Assembly: GCA_001604185.1 (NCBI GenBank)
Contig: LVAV01000022.1
Coordinates: 179,808 to 243,807, forward strand
Reading direction: 5' to 3'
Length of the DNA stretch: 64,000 nt
Source of the DNA: Clostridiales bacterium Firm_16
Lineage (GTDB): Bacteria; Bacillota; Clostridia; Saccharofermentanales; Saccharofermentanaceae
The notes beneath the pieces are model-generated. The model had not been told where the DNA came from. It did not search any database and saw only the letters and a program-made list of their open reading frames with translations. A program made the translations under genes and the position numbers. Positions 19,572-29,659 of this stretch are shown piece by piece (within the stretch, counting starts at the first letter, position 1; each line of letters begins with the position of its first letter).

Positions 19572-20380
19572 ATGCAGGAAAGGATGCGGACGCCATGACG
19601 GTTTCACAGGAGAAAAAACTACCCTTCAGAATGATCCTTACGGATCTGGATCACACATTGCTCCGATCAGACGGGACTATCTCCGATCATACACTTTCTG
19701 TGCTTCAGAATTGCCGCTTAAAAGGCGTCAAACTTGCGATCGCCACTGCAAGATACTGGATCGGTGCCGAGCGTTATATACGTCTTCTGAAGCCGGATTA
19801 TGAGATCACCACAGATGGTGCTTTGATCCATGCTGCGGATGAATGTATCTATAGCTGCTCTTTTTCAGAAGAAGAAACGAACCGGCTTCTGAAGGAGATC
19901 TTTGCTGTAAGACCGGAAGCCGAAGTGACGGTGGCAACCGGAAAAACGGTGCTCTGGAACAGTTTACATATCGCTGAGTCAGCAAGGCTCTATAAAGCGG
20001 TCTATTGCGATTATAAGGAGCCTCTGACCTGCCGCGCGAATAAACTGGCCGTGGAATTCGATAAAAAAGAATATGCCGAAAAGATCGCAGAGAAAATGGA
20101 CTGCAAGCTGCAATGCTTCCGAAATGAGAACTGGTACGCATTCCTGCCCAAGGACGCGGGAAAAGTACAGGCTATTGAAGCACTCTCAAAATGGAGCGGG
20201 ATCAGTATATCGGATATCGTATCTTTCGGAGATGACTTAAACGACGTAGAGATGCTGCGCACTTGTGGAACAGGTGTGGCAGTTGAAAATGCGATTCCCG
20301 AGGTGAAAAAGGTCTGCGATTTCGTTACGACGTCGAATGACGAAGACGGGGTGGCGGCGTATCTTACGTCTAAGATGTAA
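19568..20380 (+). CDS. Cof-type HAD phosphatase
   Basis: A 270-residue HAD hydrolase of the Cof (subclass IIB) type. Motif I MILTDLDHTLLRSDGTIS is at residues 22-38, motif II is KLAIATARYW, the cap domain spans about 85-185, and motif IV is IVSFGDDLNDVEML, followed by VENAIPEVKKVCDFVTTSNDEDGVAAYL, a hallmark of Cof proteins. Such enzymes dephosphorylate sugar phosphates, PLP or FMN; no specific substrate is evident. The ATG at 19568 overlaps the upstream stop; an internal ATG at 19595 is an alternative start. End of the rightward cluster. Confidence 0.85.
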   Translation: MNAGKDADAMTVSQEKKLPFRMILTDLDHTLLRSDGTISDHTLSVLQNCRLKGVKLAIATARYWIGAERYIRLLKPDYEITTDGALIHAADECIYSCSFSEEETNRLLKEIFAVRPEAEVTVATGKTVLWNSLHIAESARLYKAVYCDYKEPLTCRANKLAVEFDKKEYAEKIAEKMDCKLQCFRNENWYAFLPKDAGKVQAIEALSKWSGISISDIVSFGDDLNDVEMLRTCGTGVAVENAIPEVKKVCDFVTTSNDEDGVAAYLTSKM

Positions 20381-20382
20381 AA

Positions 20383-20446
20383 CGATAGGCCCGCACATGT
20401 GTCGAGGGATTGGTGGTACTTAATCAACACACATGCGGACCTGATA
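20383..20446. other. Imperfect hairpin between convergent genes
   Basis: CCGCACATGTGT and ACACACATGCGG pair as two five-base blocks around a two-base mismatch, with a loop of about 28 bases. It lies between convergent gene ends and may help terminate, but there is no clear T run on either strand. Confidence 0.35.
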
Positions 20447-20466
20447 TAAAATGAAAGATTTCCTGC

Positions 20467-22089
<1,623 letters not shown>

Positions 22090-22122
22090 TCATTTTATGT
22101 ACCGGCTCATGCCGATGATTGC

Positions 22123-23703
22123 TTATTTACCGCTGTCGCCGTAGTTCTTCAGTACACGGGCAGACGGGTCGTCTACATCACAGCCCTCCCAGGACTTGTT
22201 CGGCATCCAGAAATCCACCACCATTTCGGACTGCCCTTCGTAGTATTTCTCGAAGATCTCACGATAGAGAAGGGACTCTTTCGTGAAAGGACGAGCATGA
22301 TCGTATTTCTGTCTTTTCTGTTCGTATTCTTCGTCACTGTAATACTCAGCGGCGTATTCCTTGAGATGATCCACCATGGAGTGTCCGACAGCATCGGAGA
22401 AAGCAGCTTTCTCACGGAACAGGATGTCGTGGGGAAGAAGATCACCTTCAAAAGCATGACGAAGTAGGTATTTGCCTTTGTTGTATGTGTTGAGTTTCTT
22501 GGAAGGATCAATGGCCATAACGTATTTGACGAAATCCAGGTCACCGAAGGGAACTCGTGCTTCCAGAGAGTTGCTGGAAATGCAACGGTCGGCACGGAGT
22601 ACATCGTACATATGGATCTCATGGATACGTTTGACGGCTTCTTCCTGGAAGGCTTCCGCAGAAGGAGCAAAGTCTGTGTACTTATATCCGAAAAGTTCAT
22701 CGGAGATCTCACCGGTGAGAAGAACACGTACATCGGAGATCTCATGGATCTTCTTGCACAGGAGATACATACCCATGGAGGCACGGATCGTCGTGATATC
22801 GTAAGTGCCCAGGATCTTAATGACTTCCGGAAGGGAAGAGATGACATCTTCCTTGGTGATGATTACTTCGGTATGATCAGAACGGATATAGTCAGCTACC
22901 TGCTTAGCATACTTGAGGTCGATGGCATCTTCGCTCATTCCGATGGCGAAAGTCTTGATCGGATGATCTTCCATTCTTTGTGCGACGGCACATACCAGAG
23001 AAGAGTCCAGACCACCGGAAAGAAGGAATCCGACTTTGGAGTCGCTGACCAGACGTTTTCTGATACCTTCTACCAGCTTGTCATGAATGTTCTTGCAGAT
23101 CGTCTCGATATCATCGGTGATGTATTGATCTACATGAGTGATGTCACAATAACATGTGAATTCTCCGTCCTTATAGTAATGGCCGGGCGGGAAGGGAAGG
23201 ATCTTATCGCAATACGGAACCAGGTTCTTGGCTTCACTGGCCAGGACCAGATATCCGTCTTTGTCGTAACCATAGTAGAGAGGACGGATACCGATCGGAT
23301 CTCTTGCCGCAACAAGAGTCTTCGTATCCTGGTCATAAAGGATGCATGCGAATTCGGCATCCAGCATGTTGAACATCTCTACACCATATTTCTCATAGAG
23401 GGGAAGCAGGACTTCGCAGTCTGAGTCGGAAGCGAAGGTGTAGCCATCGTCCATAAGTTCTGCCTTAAATGCTTCGAATCCATAGATCTCTCCATTGCAG
23501 ACGAGACTCTTGGATCCGAGTGTGAAGGGCTGCATTCCTTCTTCGGTCAGTCCCATGATAGATAAACGGTGGAAGCCCATGAGACCATCACCTAAGTCTA
23601 AGATCCGGCTTTGGTCCGGACCTCTTGAGATCGTCTCATCGAATCCCTCCTTAAAAGTTTCCTTCGCTACATCCGGGCGAAGATAGAACATAATTGAACA
23701 CAT
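22123..23703 (-). CDS. asnB: Asparagine synthase, glutamine-hydrolysing type
   Basis: Makes asparagine from aspartate, ATP and glutamine. The 526-residue protein has the Ntn glutaminase nucleophile as Cys2 (MCSIMF, slightly unusual since most read MCGI), LVCNGEIYGFEAFK, then the synthetase domain with the PP-loop GFLLSGGLDSSLVCAVA, TGEISDELFGYKYTDFAPS and LEARVPFGDLDFVKYVM. Length matches the AsnB family (about 520-550). It is downstream of amt-PII and upstream of pyrG on the same strand. Confidence 0.96.
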   Translation of the reverse strand: MCSIMFYLRPDVAKETFKEGFDETISRGPDQSRILDLGDGLMGFHRLSIMGLTEEGMQPFTLGSKSLVCNGEIYGFEAFKAELMDDGYTFASDSDCEVLLPLYEKYGVEMFNMLDAEFACILYDQDTKTLVAARDPIGIRPLYYGYDKDGYLVLASEAKNLVPYCDKILPFPPGHYYKDGEFTCYCDITHVDQYITDDIETICKNIHDKLVEGIRKRLVSDSKVGFLLSGGLDSSLVCAVAQRMEDHPIKTFAIGMSEDAIDLKYAKQVADYIRSDHTEVIITKEDVISSLPEVIKILGTYDITTIRASMGMYLLCKKIHEISDVRVLLTGEISDELFGYKYTDFAPSAEAFQEEAVKRIHEIHMYDVLRADRCISSNSLEARVPFGDLDFVKYVMAIDPSKKLNTYNKGKYLLRHAFEGDLLPHDILFREKAAFSDAVGHSMVDHLKEYAAEYYSDEEYEQKRQKYDHARPFTKESLLYREIFEKYYEGQSEMVVDFWMPNKSWEGCDVDDPSARVLKNYGDSGK

Positions 23704-23732
23704 AATGTACCTCTTTCCTTGAAATATCCAAA

Positions 23733-23760
23733 GGAGTCCCGTCGAACCTGGCGGGACCCC
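23733..23760 (-). terminator. Hairpin between amt-PII and asnB
   Basis: GGAGTCCCG (23733-23741) pairs over nine bases, one of them G-U, with CGGGACCCC (23752-23760); the loop is ten bases. On the minus strand the stem is followed only by TTTGG, so termination may be weak or conditional. It is the sole structure in the gap between amt-PII and asnB. Confidence 0.45.
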
Positions 23761-23783
23761 AATGGGATTTCAGATTGTTTATG

Positions 23784-25562
23784 TTACTCGACATCCTGTA
23801 AGGCGTCGAATCCTTCTTCACTGGTTCGTACTTTGATGACGTTCTCCACATCGTAGACGAAGATCTTACCATCTCCGATATGACCTGTATAAAGTACTTT
23901 CTTTGCGGTATCGATAACTGCCTGTACAGGTACTCTCGCTACCACGATATCCATCTGGATCTTCGGGAGCAGTGAAGGTTCAACTTCAACGCCTCGATAG
24001 AACTCAGCTTTACCTTTCTGGATACCACAACCGAGAACGTGTGATACGGTCATGCCGGTGATACCGATATCCAGGAGAGCGGACTTAAGAGGCTCGAGCA
24101 TACGCTCTTTGCAGACGATCTCGATCTTGGTGAGTTTCTTTCCGTCCGGGCTCTTGTAAGAAATACCGGATGCGGCTCTTGCCACTTCCTTGACCTCGAC
24201 TGCTTCTGCCATAGGTGTTTCGCCGATGACCTTGATTCCGGCCAGTGCGGTGTCGTCTACCGTCGGAGCAAAGTCTGCAACGGATGCGAAGTCAGCATAA
24301 GCGGATACGAGACCATGTTCGGAGATATCCATACCGGCGAGCTCGTCTTCTGCAGAAGCACGAAGTCCGATCGTTGCCTTGATGACCTTAAATGCGATGA
24401 CCATGCATACTGCTGTCCAGGCGAGGATCGCGCTGATACCGACAAACTGAACACCGAGGACCTTCATGCCGTCTGAGAAAGATGTGCCGTGGATCAGAGC
24501 GTAGATCGGTCCGTCTACTCCGGCATCTGCTGTGGAAGTAGAGAGGAGACCTGCTGCGATGGTACCCCAGACACCGTTTGCCAGGTGAACACCAACTGCA
24601 CCAACCGGGTCATCTACGTGACACTTGATATCGAGCTTTTCAATTACTACTACTACGAGGATACCGCTTACGATACCGATGATCGCAGCACCGATCACAT
24701 CTACGTTGTTACAACCTGCTGTTACACCAACAAGACCTGCCAGCGAGGCGTTCAAACACATGGATACATCAGGCTTACCGTTCTTGATCCAGGTGTAGAT
24801 CATGGTTACGCATGTTGCGACTGCCGGAGCGACAGTAGTGGTTACGAAAATAGCTGCCAGGGAGCTGATAGATGTTGCGGCGGCACCGTTGAATCCATAC
24901 CAGCCGAACCAGAGGATGAAGCAACCAAGAGCGCCGAGTGTGAGGGAGTGACCCTGGATCGCCTTGACTTTGACGACCTTACCACTCTGATCCTTGACGT
25001 ACTTACCGATACGGGGCCCGAGAATGATGGCTCCGATCAGAGCGGAGAGACCACCAACGGAATGGATGGCAGCAGAACCTGCGAAATCAATGAATCCAAG
25101 CTTTGCGAGCCAACCCTGAGAGTTCCATACCCAGCCTGCTTCAATCGGATATACGATCAGGCTGATTACACCACTGTAAACACAGTATGCGCTGAACTTT
25201 GTTCTTTCTGCCATGGCACCGGAAACGATCGTTGCGGCTGTTGCGCAGAATACTAAGTTAAATACGAAGGAGGACATCGGGAAGTTGCTGAAATCAGAGA
25301 AGATTTTCAGGTTCGGAACACCGACGATTCCCATTATGTAGTCCTCACTCATCATGAGTGCAAAGCCCAGGAGACTGAATACTACAGTACCGATACAGAA
25401 GTCCATCAGGTTTTTCATGATGATGTTACCTGCGTTCTTTGCTCTGGTAAATCCGGTCTCAACCATTGCGAAACCAGCTTGCATAAAGAAGACCAGAGCA
25501 GCTCCTATTAAGAACCAAACACCAAATATGGTGTCGTTTGCTGACTGTAATAATGCTTCCAT
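23784..25562 (-). CDS. amt: Ammonium transporter fused to a C-terminal PII signal domain
   Basis: The start is the ATG at 25562, six bases after GAGGTG. Residues about 1-410 form an Amt/Rh channel (MQAGFAMVETGFTRAKNAGNI, FSLLGFALM, about eleven membrane helices, HSVGGLSALIGAIILGPRIG). A linker (about 410-480) leads to a complete PII domain (about 484-592): KIEIVCKERMLEPLKSAL, DIGITGMTVSHVLGCG, a T-loop and YTGHIGDGKIFVYDVENVIKVRT. In free bacteria PII (GlnK) plugs AmtB when nitrogen is rich; the fusion makes this intramolecular. In the T-loop the Tyr51 uridylylation site of GlnB aligns with Val (FYRGVEV), while Tyr46 is kept, so GlnD-type control is unlikely. Arg38 aligns with Ile. It follows glnN. 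Confidence 0.95.
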   Translation of the reverse strand: MEALLQSANDTIFGVWFLIGAALVFFMQAGFAMVETGFTRAKNAGNIIMKNLMDFCIGTVVFSLLGFALMMSEDYIMGIVGVPNLKIFSDFSNFPMSSFVFNLVFCATAATIVSGAMAERTKFSAYCVYSGVISLIVYPIEAGWVWNSQGWLAKLGFIDFAGSAAIHSVGGLSALIGAIILGPRIGKYVKDQSGKVVKVKAIQGHSLTLGALGCFILWFGWYGFNGAAATSISSLAAIFVTTTVAPAVATCVTMIYTWIKNGKPDVSMCLNASLAGLVGVTAGCNNVDVIGAAIIGIVSGILVVVVIEKLDIKCHVDDPVGAVGVHLANGVWGTIAAGLLSTSTADAGVDGPIYALIHGTSFSDGMKVLGVQFVGISAILAWTAVCMVIAFKVIKATIGLRASAEDELAGMDISEHGLVSAYADFASVADFAPTVDDTALAGIKVIGETPMAEAVEVKEVARAASGISYKSPDGKKLTKIEIVCKERMLEPLKSALLDIGITGMTVSHVLGCGIQKGKAEFYRGVEVEPSLLPKIQMDIVVARVPVQAVIDTAKKVLYTGHIGDGKIFVYDVENVIKVRTSEEGFDALQDVE

Positions 25563-25602
25563 TTTATTCACCTCATTTTTTCTTCTTGTGAAGTAAACAG
25601 AG

Positions 25603-25649
25603 AAGGTGCTGTAGCGGATCCCGTTTCCGGGTGATAGCTACAGCACCTT
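25603..25649 (-). terminator. Terminator hairpin in the amt-PII leader
   Basis: A perfect 13-base inverted repeat: AAGGTGCTGTAGC (25603-25615) and GCTACAGCACCTT (25637-25649), extended inside by CCCG/CGGG. On the minus strand it is followed by a CTCTGTTTACTT pyrimidine tract. It stands between the glnN stop and the amt start, so read-through is needed for amt unless a hidden promoter exists. Its 5' arm (minus strand) overlaps the hexaloop hairpin at 25640-25655, so only one of the two can form. Confidence 0.75.
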
Positions 25650-25655
25650 TGCTGC
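25640..25655 (-). promoter_or_regulatory. Candidate ANTAR-binding hexaloop hairpin, amt leader
   Basis: On the minus strand the RNA GCAGC-AAAGGU-GCUGU forms a five-pair stem with a six-base loop that has A at position 1 and G at position 4, the rule for ANTAR recognition loops. The loop and 3' stem are also the 5' arm of the terminator, which is the antitermination geometry. A classical ANTAR site has two such hairpins; only one is seen here. Confidence 0.6.
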
Positions 25656-25682
25656 TTTTATCTTACTTCACTATTTACTTTC

Positions 25683-27779
25683 TTATCTTACTCCGAAGAG
25701 CAGTTCGCCGTATGTCGGGAACGGCCAGATCTTGGCACTGCAGAGGGACTCAGCCTGGTCTGCGGCGGCACGGAGATCCTGCATTGCTACGAATACCTTA
25801 TCTCTGTATGCATAGGACTGTTGGAGAATGTCGGAGATCTCGTGAACTTCGATCACGGCATCTTCCAGTACCTGTGTTCTGGATGAGATATCGCTCTGGA
25901 GCTTGCTCAGCTGCTTGATGAGATCTTGCTCGAAGACAGCATCTACACCGCAGGACTGTTTAACAGCAATCGCAGTATCTGCCAGTTCCTTGATGTATTC
26001 GGTTACGGCAGGGAGGATATCCTTTCTTGCCATATCGATCATGGTCAGTGCCTCGATATTGATGATCTTGCTGTAGTTCTCAAGCAGGATATCGTGTCTG
26101 GACTGCATTTCTGCAAGACTGAATACACCAAACTTCAGGAACAGATCTTTGTTCTTCTGATCGAGGAATCTCTCCATTGCTTCCGGTGTAGATCTGAGAT
26201 TGAGAAGACCTCTTTGCTCGGTTGCTTCCTTGATCCAGCTCTCGTCATAACCGTTGCCGTTAAAGATGATTCTCTTATGAGCGGTAATTGTTTCCTTAAT
26301 GACTGCCTGCAGTTCGGATTTGAAATCACTTGCTTTCTCCAGTCTGTCAGCGAATTCGCAGAGGCTGTCAGCAACAGCTGTATTCAGCATGATGTTCGCA
26401 CAAGCGATGGAGTTAGCCGAACCAAGCATTCTGAATTCGAACTTATTACCTGTGAAAGCAAAAGGAGAAGTTCTGTTTCTGTCTGTAGAATCCTTCGGGA
26501 ACTTCGGAAGAACGTCTACGCCGATCTCCATCTGTACTTTCTCGTGTTGATCGTAAGCCTTACCTTCTACGATGGACTCGATGATTGCATTGAGTTCATC
26601 ACCCAGGAACATAGATACAACTGCCGGCGGAGCTTCGTTCGCACCAAGACGGTGATCGTTTCCTGCGGTAGCTACCGAGATACGGAGCAGATCCTGATGT
26701 ACATCTACTGCACGGATGACGGCTGCCAGGAAGAGCAGGAACTGAGCGTTCTCAGAAGGTGTATCGCCGGGCTCCAGGAGGTTTGCTCCGGAAGATGTGG
26801 AGATGGACCAGTTGTTGTGCTTACCAGATCCGTTAACACCAGCGAAGGGCTTCTCGTGAAGGAGGCAGACCAGACCATGTTTCTTCGCAACTTTCTGCAT
26901 GATCTCCATCATCAACTGGTTGTGGTCAGTAGCAATGTTCGTTGTGGTGAAGATCGGAGCCAACTCGTGCTGTGCCGGAGCAACTTCGTTATGCTTTGTC
27001 TTAGCAAGTACACCCAGCTTCCAGAGTTCTTCGTCGAGATCCTTCATGTAAGCGGATACTCTCGGCTTGATGGAACCGAAGTAATGATCTTCAAGTTCCT
27101 GACCCTTCGGTGCTTTTGCTCCGAAAAGTGTTCTTCCTGTGTAGATCAGGTCTTTTCTCTTATTATAAAGCTCAACTGGAATGAGGAAGTATTCTTGCTC
27201 AGGACCAACGGTTGTCTTAACTGTAAGATGCGGATCTGTGTTTCCGAAGAGTCTGAGGATTCTTACTGCTTGCTTGCTGATTACTTCCATCGAACGGAGA
27301 AGAGGTGTCTTCTTGTCGAGGGCCTCGCCGCTGTAGGAACAGAAGGCGGTCGGGATGCAAAGTGTGTCGTCTTTAATGAAAGCGTAGCTTGTCGGATCCC
27401 ATGCTGTATATCCTCTTGCCTCGAAGGTCGCTCTCAATCCACCTGACGGGAAAGAAGAGGCATCCGGTTCACCTTGTACCAGCTCTTTGCCGGAGAACTC
27501 CATGATCACGCCGCCGTCAGATGTAGGTGAGATGAAACTGTCGTGCTTCTCAGCGGTGATACCGGTCAGTGGTTGGAACCAGTGGGTGAAATGTGTGGCA
27601 CCCTTTTCCGTTGCCCAGTCTTTCATTGCATTAGCAACTACATTCGCGATCTCTATATTCAACGGAAGACCTTCATTAATAGTCTTCTTCATTGCTTTGT
27701 AAGTTTCTTTCGGGAGACGGGCCTTCATGATCTGTTCATTAAAAACCATTGTTCCAAAGATCTCGGGTACGTTAGTCAT
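25683..27779 (-). CDS. glnN: Glutamine synthetase type III
   Basis: Condenses ammonia and glutamate to glutamine. At 698 residues it is the GSIII (GlnN) class, not the 440-470-residue GSI. Landmarks are [16 protein letters not shown] at the N-terminus, the GSIII N-domain, [20 protein letters not shown] (metal-binding Glu residues), [42 protein letters not shown] and [18 protein letters not shown]. No glnA and no GlnR-like repressor are in the window. Regulation is probably by the leader elements upstream. It is followed by amt-PII on the same strand. Confidence 0.97.
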   Translation of the reverse strand: MTNVPEIFGTMVFNEQIMKARLPKETYKAMKKTINEGLPLNIEIANVVANAMKDWATEKGATHFTHWFQPLTGITAEKHDSFISPTSDGGVIMEFSGKELVQGEPDASSFPSGGLRATFEARGYTAWDPTSYAFIKDDTLCIPTAFCSYSGEALDKKTPLLRSMEVISKQAVRILRLFGNTDPHLTVKTTVGPEQEYFLIPVELYNKRKDLIYTGRTLFGAKAPKGQELEDHYFGSIKPRVSAYMKDLDEELWKLGVLAKTKHNEVAPAQHELAPIFTTTNIATDHNQLMMEIMQKVAKKHGLVCLLHEKPFAGVNGSGKHNNWSISTSSGANLLEPGDTPSENAQFLLFLAAVIRAVDVHQDLLRISVATAGNDHRLGANEAPPAVVSMFLGDELNAIIESIVEGKAYDQHEKVQMEIGVDVLPKFPKDSTDRNRTSPFAFTGNKFEFRMLGSANSIACANIMLNTAVADSLCEFADRLEKASDFKSELQAVIKETITAHKRIIFNGNGYDESWIKEATEQRGLLNLRSTPEAMERFLDQKNKDLFLKFGVFSLAEMQSRHDILLENYSKIINIEALTMIDMARKDILPAVTEYIKELADTAIAVKQSCGVDAVFEQDLIKQLSKLQSDISSRTQVLEDAVIEVHEISDILQQSYAYRDKVFVAMQDLRAAADQAESLCSAKIWPFPTYGELLFGVR

Positions 27780-27809
27780 AATATTTTCCTCCTTATAAAA
27801 AGTGAAAGA

Positions 27810-27839
27810 GGCACCTGGACTGAAATCACTCCAAGCGCC
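27810..27839 (-). terminator. Terminator hairpin in the glnN leader
   Basis: GGCACCTGGA (27810-27819) and TCCAAGCGCC (27830-27839) pair over ten bases with two G-U pairs in the RNA sense. On the minus strand the stem is followed by TCTTTCACTTTTT and then AAGGAGG, the glnN ribosome site. It lies in the glnN leader between promoter and start codon, hence a candidate attenuator. Confidence 0.7.
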
Positions 27840-27846
27840 TTTGCTT
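27833..27846 (-). promoter_or_regulatory. Candidate ANTAR-binding hexaloop hairpin, glnN leader
   Basis: The RNA AAGC-AAAGGC-GCUU on the minus strand has a six-base loop with A1 and G4. It begins only a few bases after the predicted start of transcription, and its loop and 3' stem are shared with the 5' arm of the following terminator. The stem is only four pairs. Confidence 0.55.
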
Positions 27847-27855
27847 TATGTCTGA

Positions 27856-27884
27856 AGGATACGTCAACGAAAACGCATTGTCAA
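27856..27884 (-). promoter_or_regulatory. Promoter of glnN
   Basis: Minus strand TTGACA (plus 27879-27884), 17-base spacer, TATCCT (plus 27856-27861). The implied start near 27849 places the hexaloop hairpin at the very 5' end of the RNA. Confidence 0.7.
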
Positions 27885-28092
27885 CACCAAAATGAATAAT
27901 TTGATTCATCAACTTGCACAAAATATCGATTAGACTGCAAAAAATGAACGATTTTTCACATGGGATGAATTTTTGCGAGAAAGAAGTTGCAAAGTCGAAC
28001 GCGTAGGAGTACATTATAGTAGAAAGGTTGTTATATGGCTGCGTTCGGTTAGCATAAAACAACTGGATTTCAGACAAAGTGAGGTGAAATGA
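27885..28092. other. Divergent control region between glnN and the ANTAR gene
   Basis: AT-rich spacer. It contains an inverted repeat ATGAAT-N6-ATTCAT (27892-27909) and AACTTGCA at 27911-27918, the same half-site as in the gltB operator. GAGGTG at 28081-28086 is the ribosome site of the ANTAR gene. A TATAGT at 28015-28020 may be its -10 box, but no convincing -35 was found. Confidence 0.45.
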
Positions 28093-28674
28093 ATGAGCTC
28101 TACCGGTATTGATAAGGTACTTATATTACGAATGGTGCCCGGAGCCAATCGGGTTCTGGAAGATCTCATCATGCAGAGTCTCAAGCATCCTCACGAGATC
28201 GTATGGAGCACTCTTGATGAAGAGGGTATGAAACTTGCCAAAAAAGGAGATTATGGTCTTCTGATCGTCGGTGCGGGGATTACGAGTCCGACTGCTCGCA
28301 AAGCCTGCCGTATCGCATCCGGACATCCGACTTCCAGCATTATCTTCCTGGCGGATGAAACTTCTTTCTCTACAGCGGAAGAGAAGACCGCACGGAAAGA
28401 TTTCCTTGACCTGGGCGCTACGATCTTAGTTCGGCCACTTAAACAGAGCGCATTCATTACGGCGGTCAATGCGGCAGATATGGCGCATATCCGACTGGGT
28501 GTTTTAAAGAAAAAACTGGATGATGAGAAGATCATCACTCGTGGCAAACTTCTTCTTATGCAGACATTGAAGTTTACGGAAGAGGAAGCACACAAATATA
28601 TCGAGAAAGAAGCCATGAACAGCGGAAGAACACGTGCTGAAGTGGCATATGAGATCATCCGGACATACGAATAA
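28093..28674 (+). CDS. ANTAR-domain RNA-binding antiterminator with a degenerate receiver domain
   Basis: A 193-residue protein. Residues about 8-125 fold like a response-regulator receiver (VLILRMVPGANRVLEDLI, DYGLLIVGAGITSP, LGATILVRPL), but the phospho-acceptor Asp position at the end of strand 3 (LLIVGAG) holds Gly, so it is not phosphorylated in the usual way. Residues about 135-193 are an ANTAR domain (GKLLLMQTLKFTEEEAHKYIEKEAMNSGRTRAEVAYEII), with the A/RG..LM and EEEAH..I...AM patterns of AmiR, NasR and EutV. ANTAR proteins bind RNA hexaloop hairpins and stop terminators forming. It stands divergent from glnN; targets are probably the glnN, amt and gltB leaders. No sensor kinase is adjacent. 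Confidence 0.88.
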   Translation: MSSTGIDKVLILRMVPGANRVLEDLIMQSLKHPHEIVWSTLDEEGMKLAKKGDYGLLIVGAGITSPTARKACRIASGHPTSSIIFLADETSFSTAEEKTARKDFLDLGATILVRPLKQSAFITAVNAADMAHIRLGVLKKKLDDEKIITRGKLLLMQTLKFTEEEAHKYIEKEAMNSGRTRAEVAYEIIRTYE

Positions 28675-28762
28675 GTAATAAAGTTAATACTTAGTTCCTA
28701 TATATAAACCATACACAATGGCGTGCTGGTTCATGAAAGTGAAGAGAAAGAAGGTACGATGA

Positions 28763-29605
28763 ATGAAGTATGAGTTTGTAAAGATGCAGGGCTGTGGCAA
28801 TGATTATGTGTATATCGATGCCAGAAAGTATGCGATCGAAGATCCGTCAGCACTTGCGGTGAAAGTCTCTGACAGACATTTCGGAATCGGAAGTGACGGC
28901 TTGATCCTTGTGGCCCCATCTGAAGTGGCCGACGGGCGAATGATCATGTTTAATCTTGATGGCTCGGAAAGCGAGATGTGCGGAAACGGAATTCGATGCG
29001 TCGGAAAGTTCATTCACGATATCTGGGGTGTAAAGAAGGATACTCTTACGATTGAAACCAAGTGCGGGATCAAGACGCTGAAGATGCTCCTGAACGAGAA
29101 TGACGAAGCAACCGGCGCAACAGTGGATATGGGACGTGCGATCCTTTCTCCGCAGCTGATCCCCGTGGATCTGGAAGGCGACACGGTCGTGGATCGTGAA
29201 GTTGTTGTTGACGGACAGAACTATAACATCACCTGTGTATCTATGGGAAACCCGCATGCAGTACTTTTCGTAAAGGATGTCGAGAATTTGGATCTGCCTT
29301 CTATCGGACCGAAGTTCGAGCATCATCCGATATTCCCGGCCAGAGTGAATACTGAATTTGCCGAGATCAAAGCACCCGGACTTCTTCGTATGCGTGTCTG
29401 GGAACGGGGAACAGGAGAGACCTGGGCCTGTGGTACAGGTACTTGTGCAACCGTTGTGGCAGCTTGCCTGAATGGTCACTGCCAGAAGGGTGAGGACGTG
29501 CGTGTGATCCTGAACGGTGGTGAACTGGTGATCAATTATACAGACGAGCGTGTGCTTATGACAGGTCCGGCTGTGATCAGTTTTACCGGTGTGATCGAAG
29601 TATAA
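28763..29605 (+). CDS. dapF: Diaminopimelate epimerase
   Basis: Interconverts LL- and meso-diaminopimelate for lysine and peptidoglycan. The 280-residue protein has both catalytic cysteines: SEMCGNGIRCVGKF (about residue 73) and ETWACGTGTCATVVAA (about residue 220), plus the N-terminal KMQGCGNDYVYID and SMGNPHAVLF. AAGAAGG precedes the ATG. It is paired with dapL 54 bases downstream, which shows that this organism uses the aminotransferase variant of the lysine pathway. Confidence 0.97.
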   Translation: MKYEFVKMQGCGNDYVYIDARKYAIEDPSALAVKVSDRHFGIGSDGLILVAPSEVADGRMIMFNLDGSESEMCGNGIRCVGKFIHDIWGVKKDTLTIETKCGIKTLKMLLNENDEATGATVDMGRAILSPQLIPVDLEGDTVVDREVVVDGQNYNITCVSMGNPHAVLFVKDVENLDLPSIGPKFEHHPIFPARVNTEFAEIKAPGLLRMRVWERGTGETWACGTGTCATVVAACLNGHCQKGEDVRVILNGGELVINYTDERVLMTGPAVISFTGVIEV

Positions 29606-29618
29606 GTAGTTAAGTAGG

Positions 29619-29633
29619 GCGCCAAAGAGGCGC
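29619..29633 (+). other. Small hairpin between dapF and dapL
   Basis: GCGCC-AAAGA-GGCGC: a five-pair GC stem with a five-base loop, without a T run. It may stabilise or separate the two messages. The loop is five bases, so it does not meet the ANTAR hexaloop rule. Confidence 0.4.
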
Positions 29634-29659
29634 GATGTAGTAAAGTAGGAGGAAAGAAA

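Noticed and set aside
23704..23783. A fourth hexaloop hairpin in the asnB leader
   Set aside because: CCCATTGGG could give a loop starting with A, but only a three-base loop fits the stem; a six-base loop with A1/G4 cannot be closed by proper pairs.
25926..27446. Long open frame of about 500 codons on the plus strand opposite glnN
   Set aside because: It lies fully antisense to the unmistakable GSIII gene and has Cys/Ser/Val-rich composition without any domain; such shadows come from codon bias on the other strand.
29619..29633. Hairpin before dapL as an ANTAR site
   Set aside because: The loop between the GC stems has five bases (AAAGA), not six, and no terminator follows.
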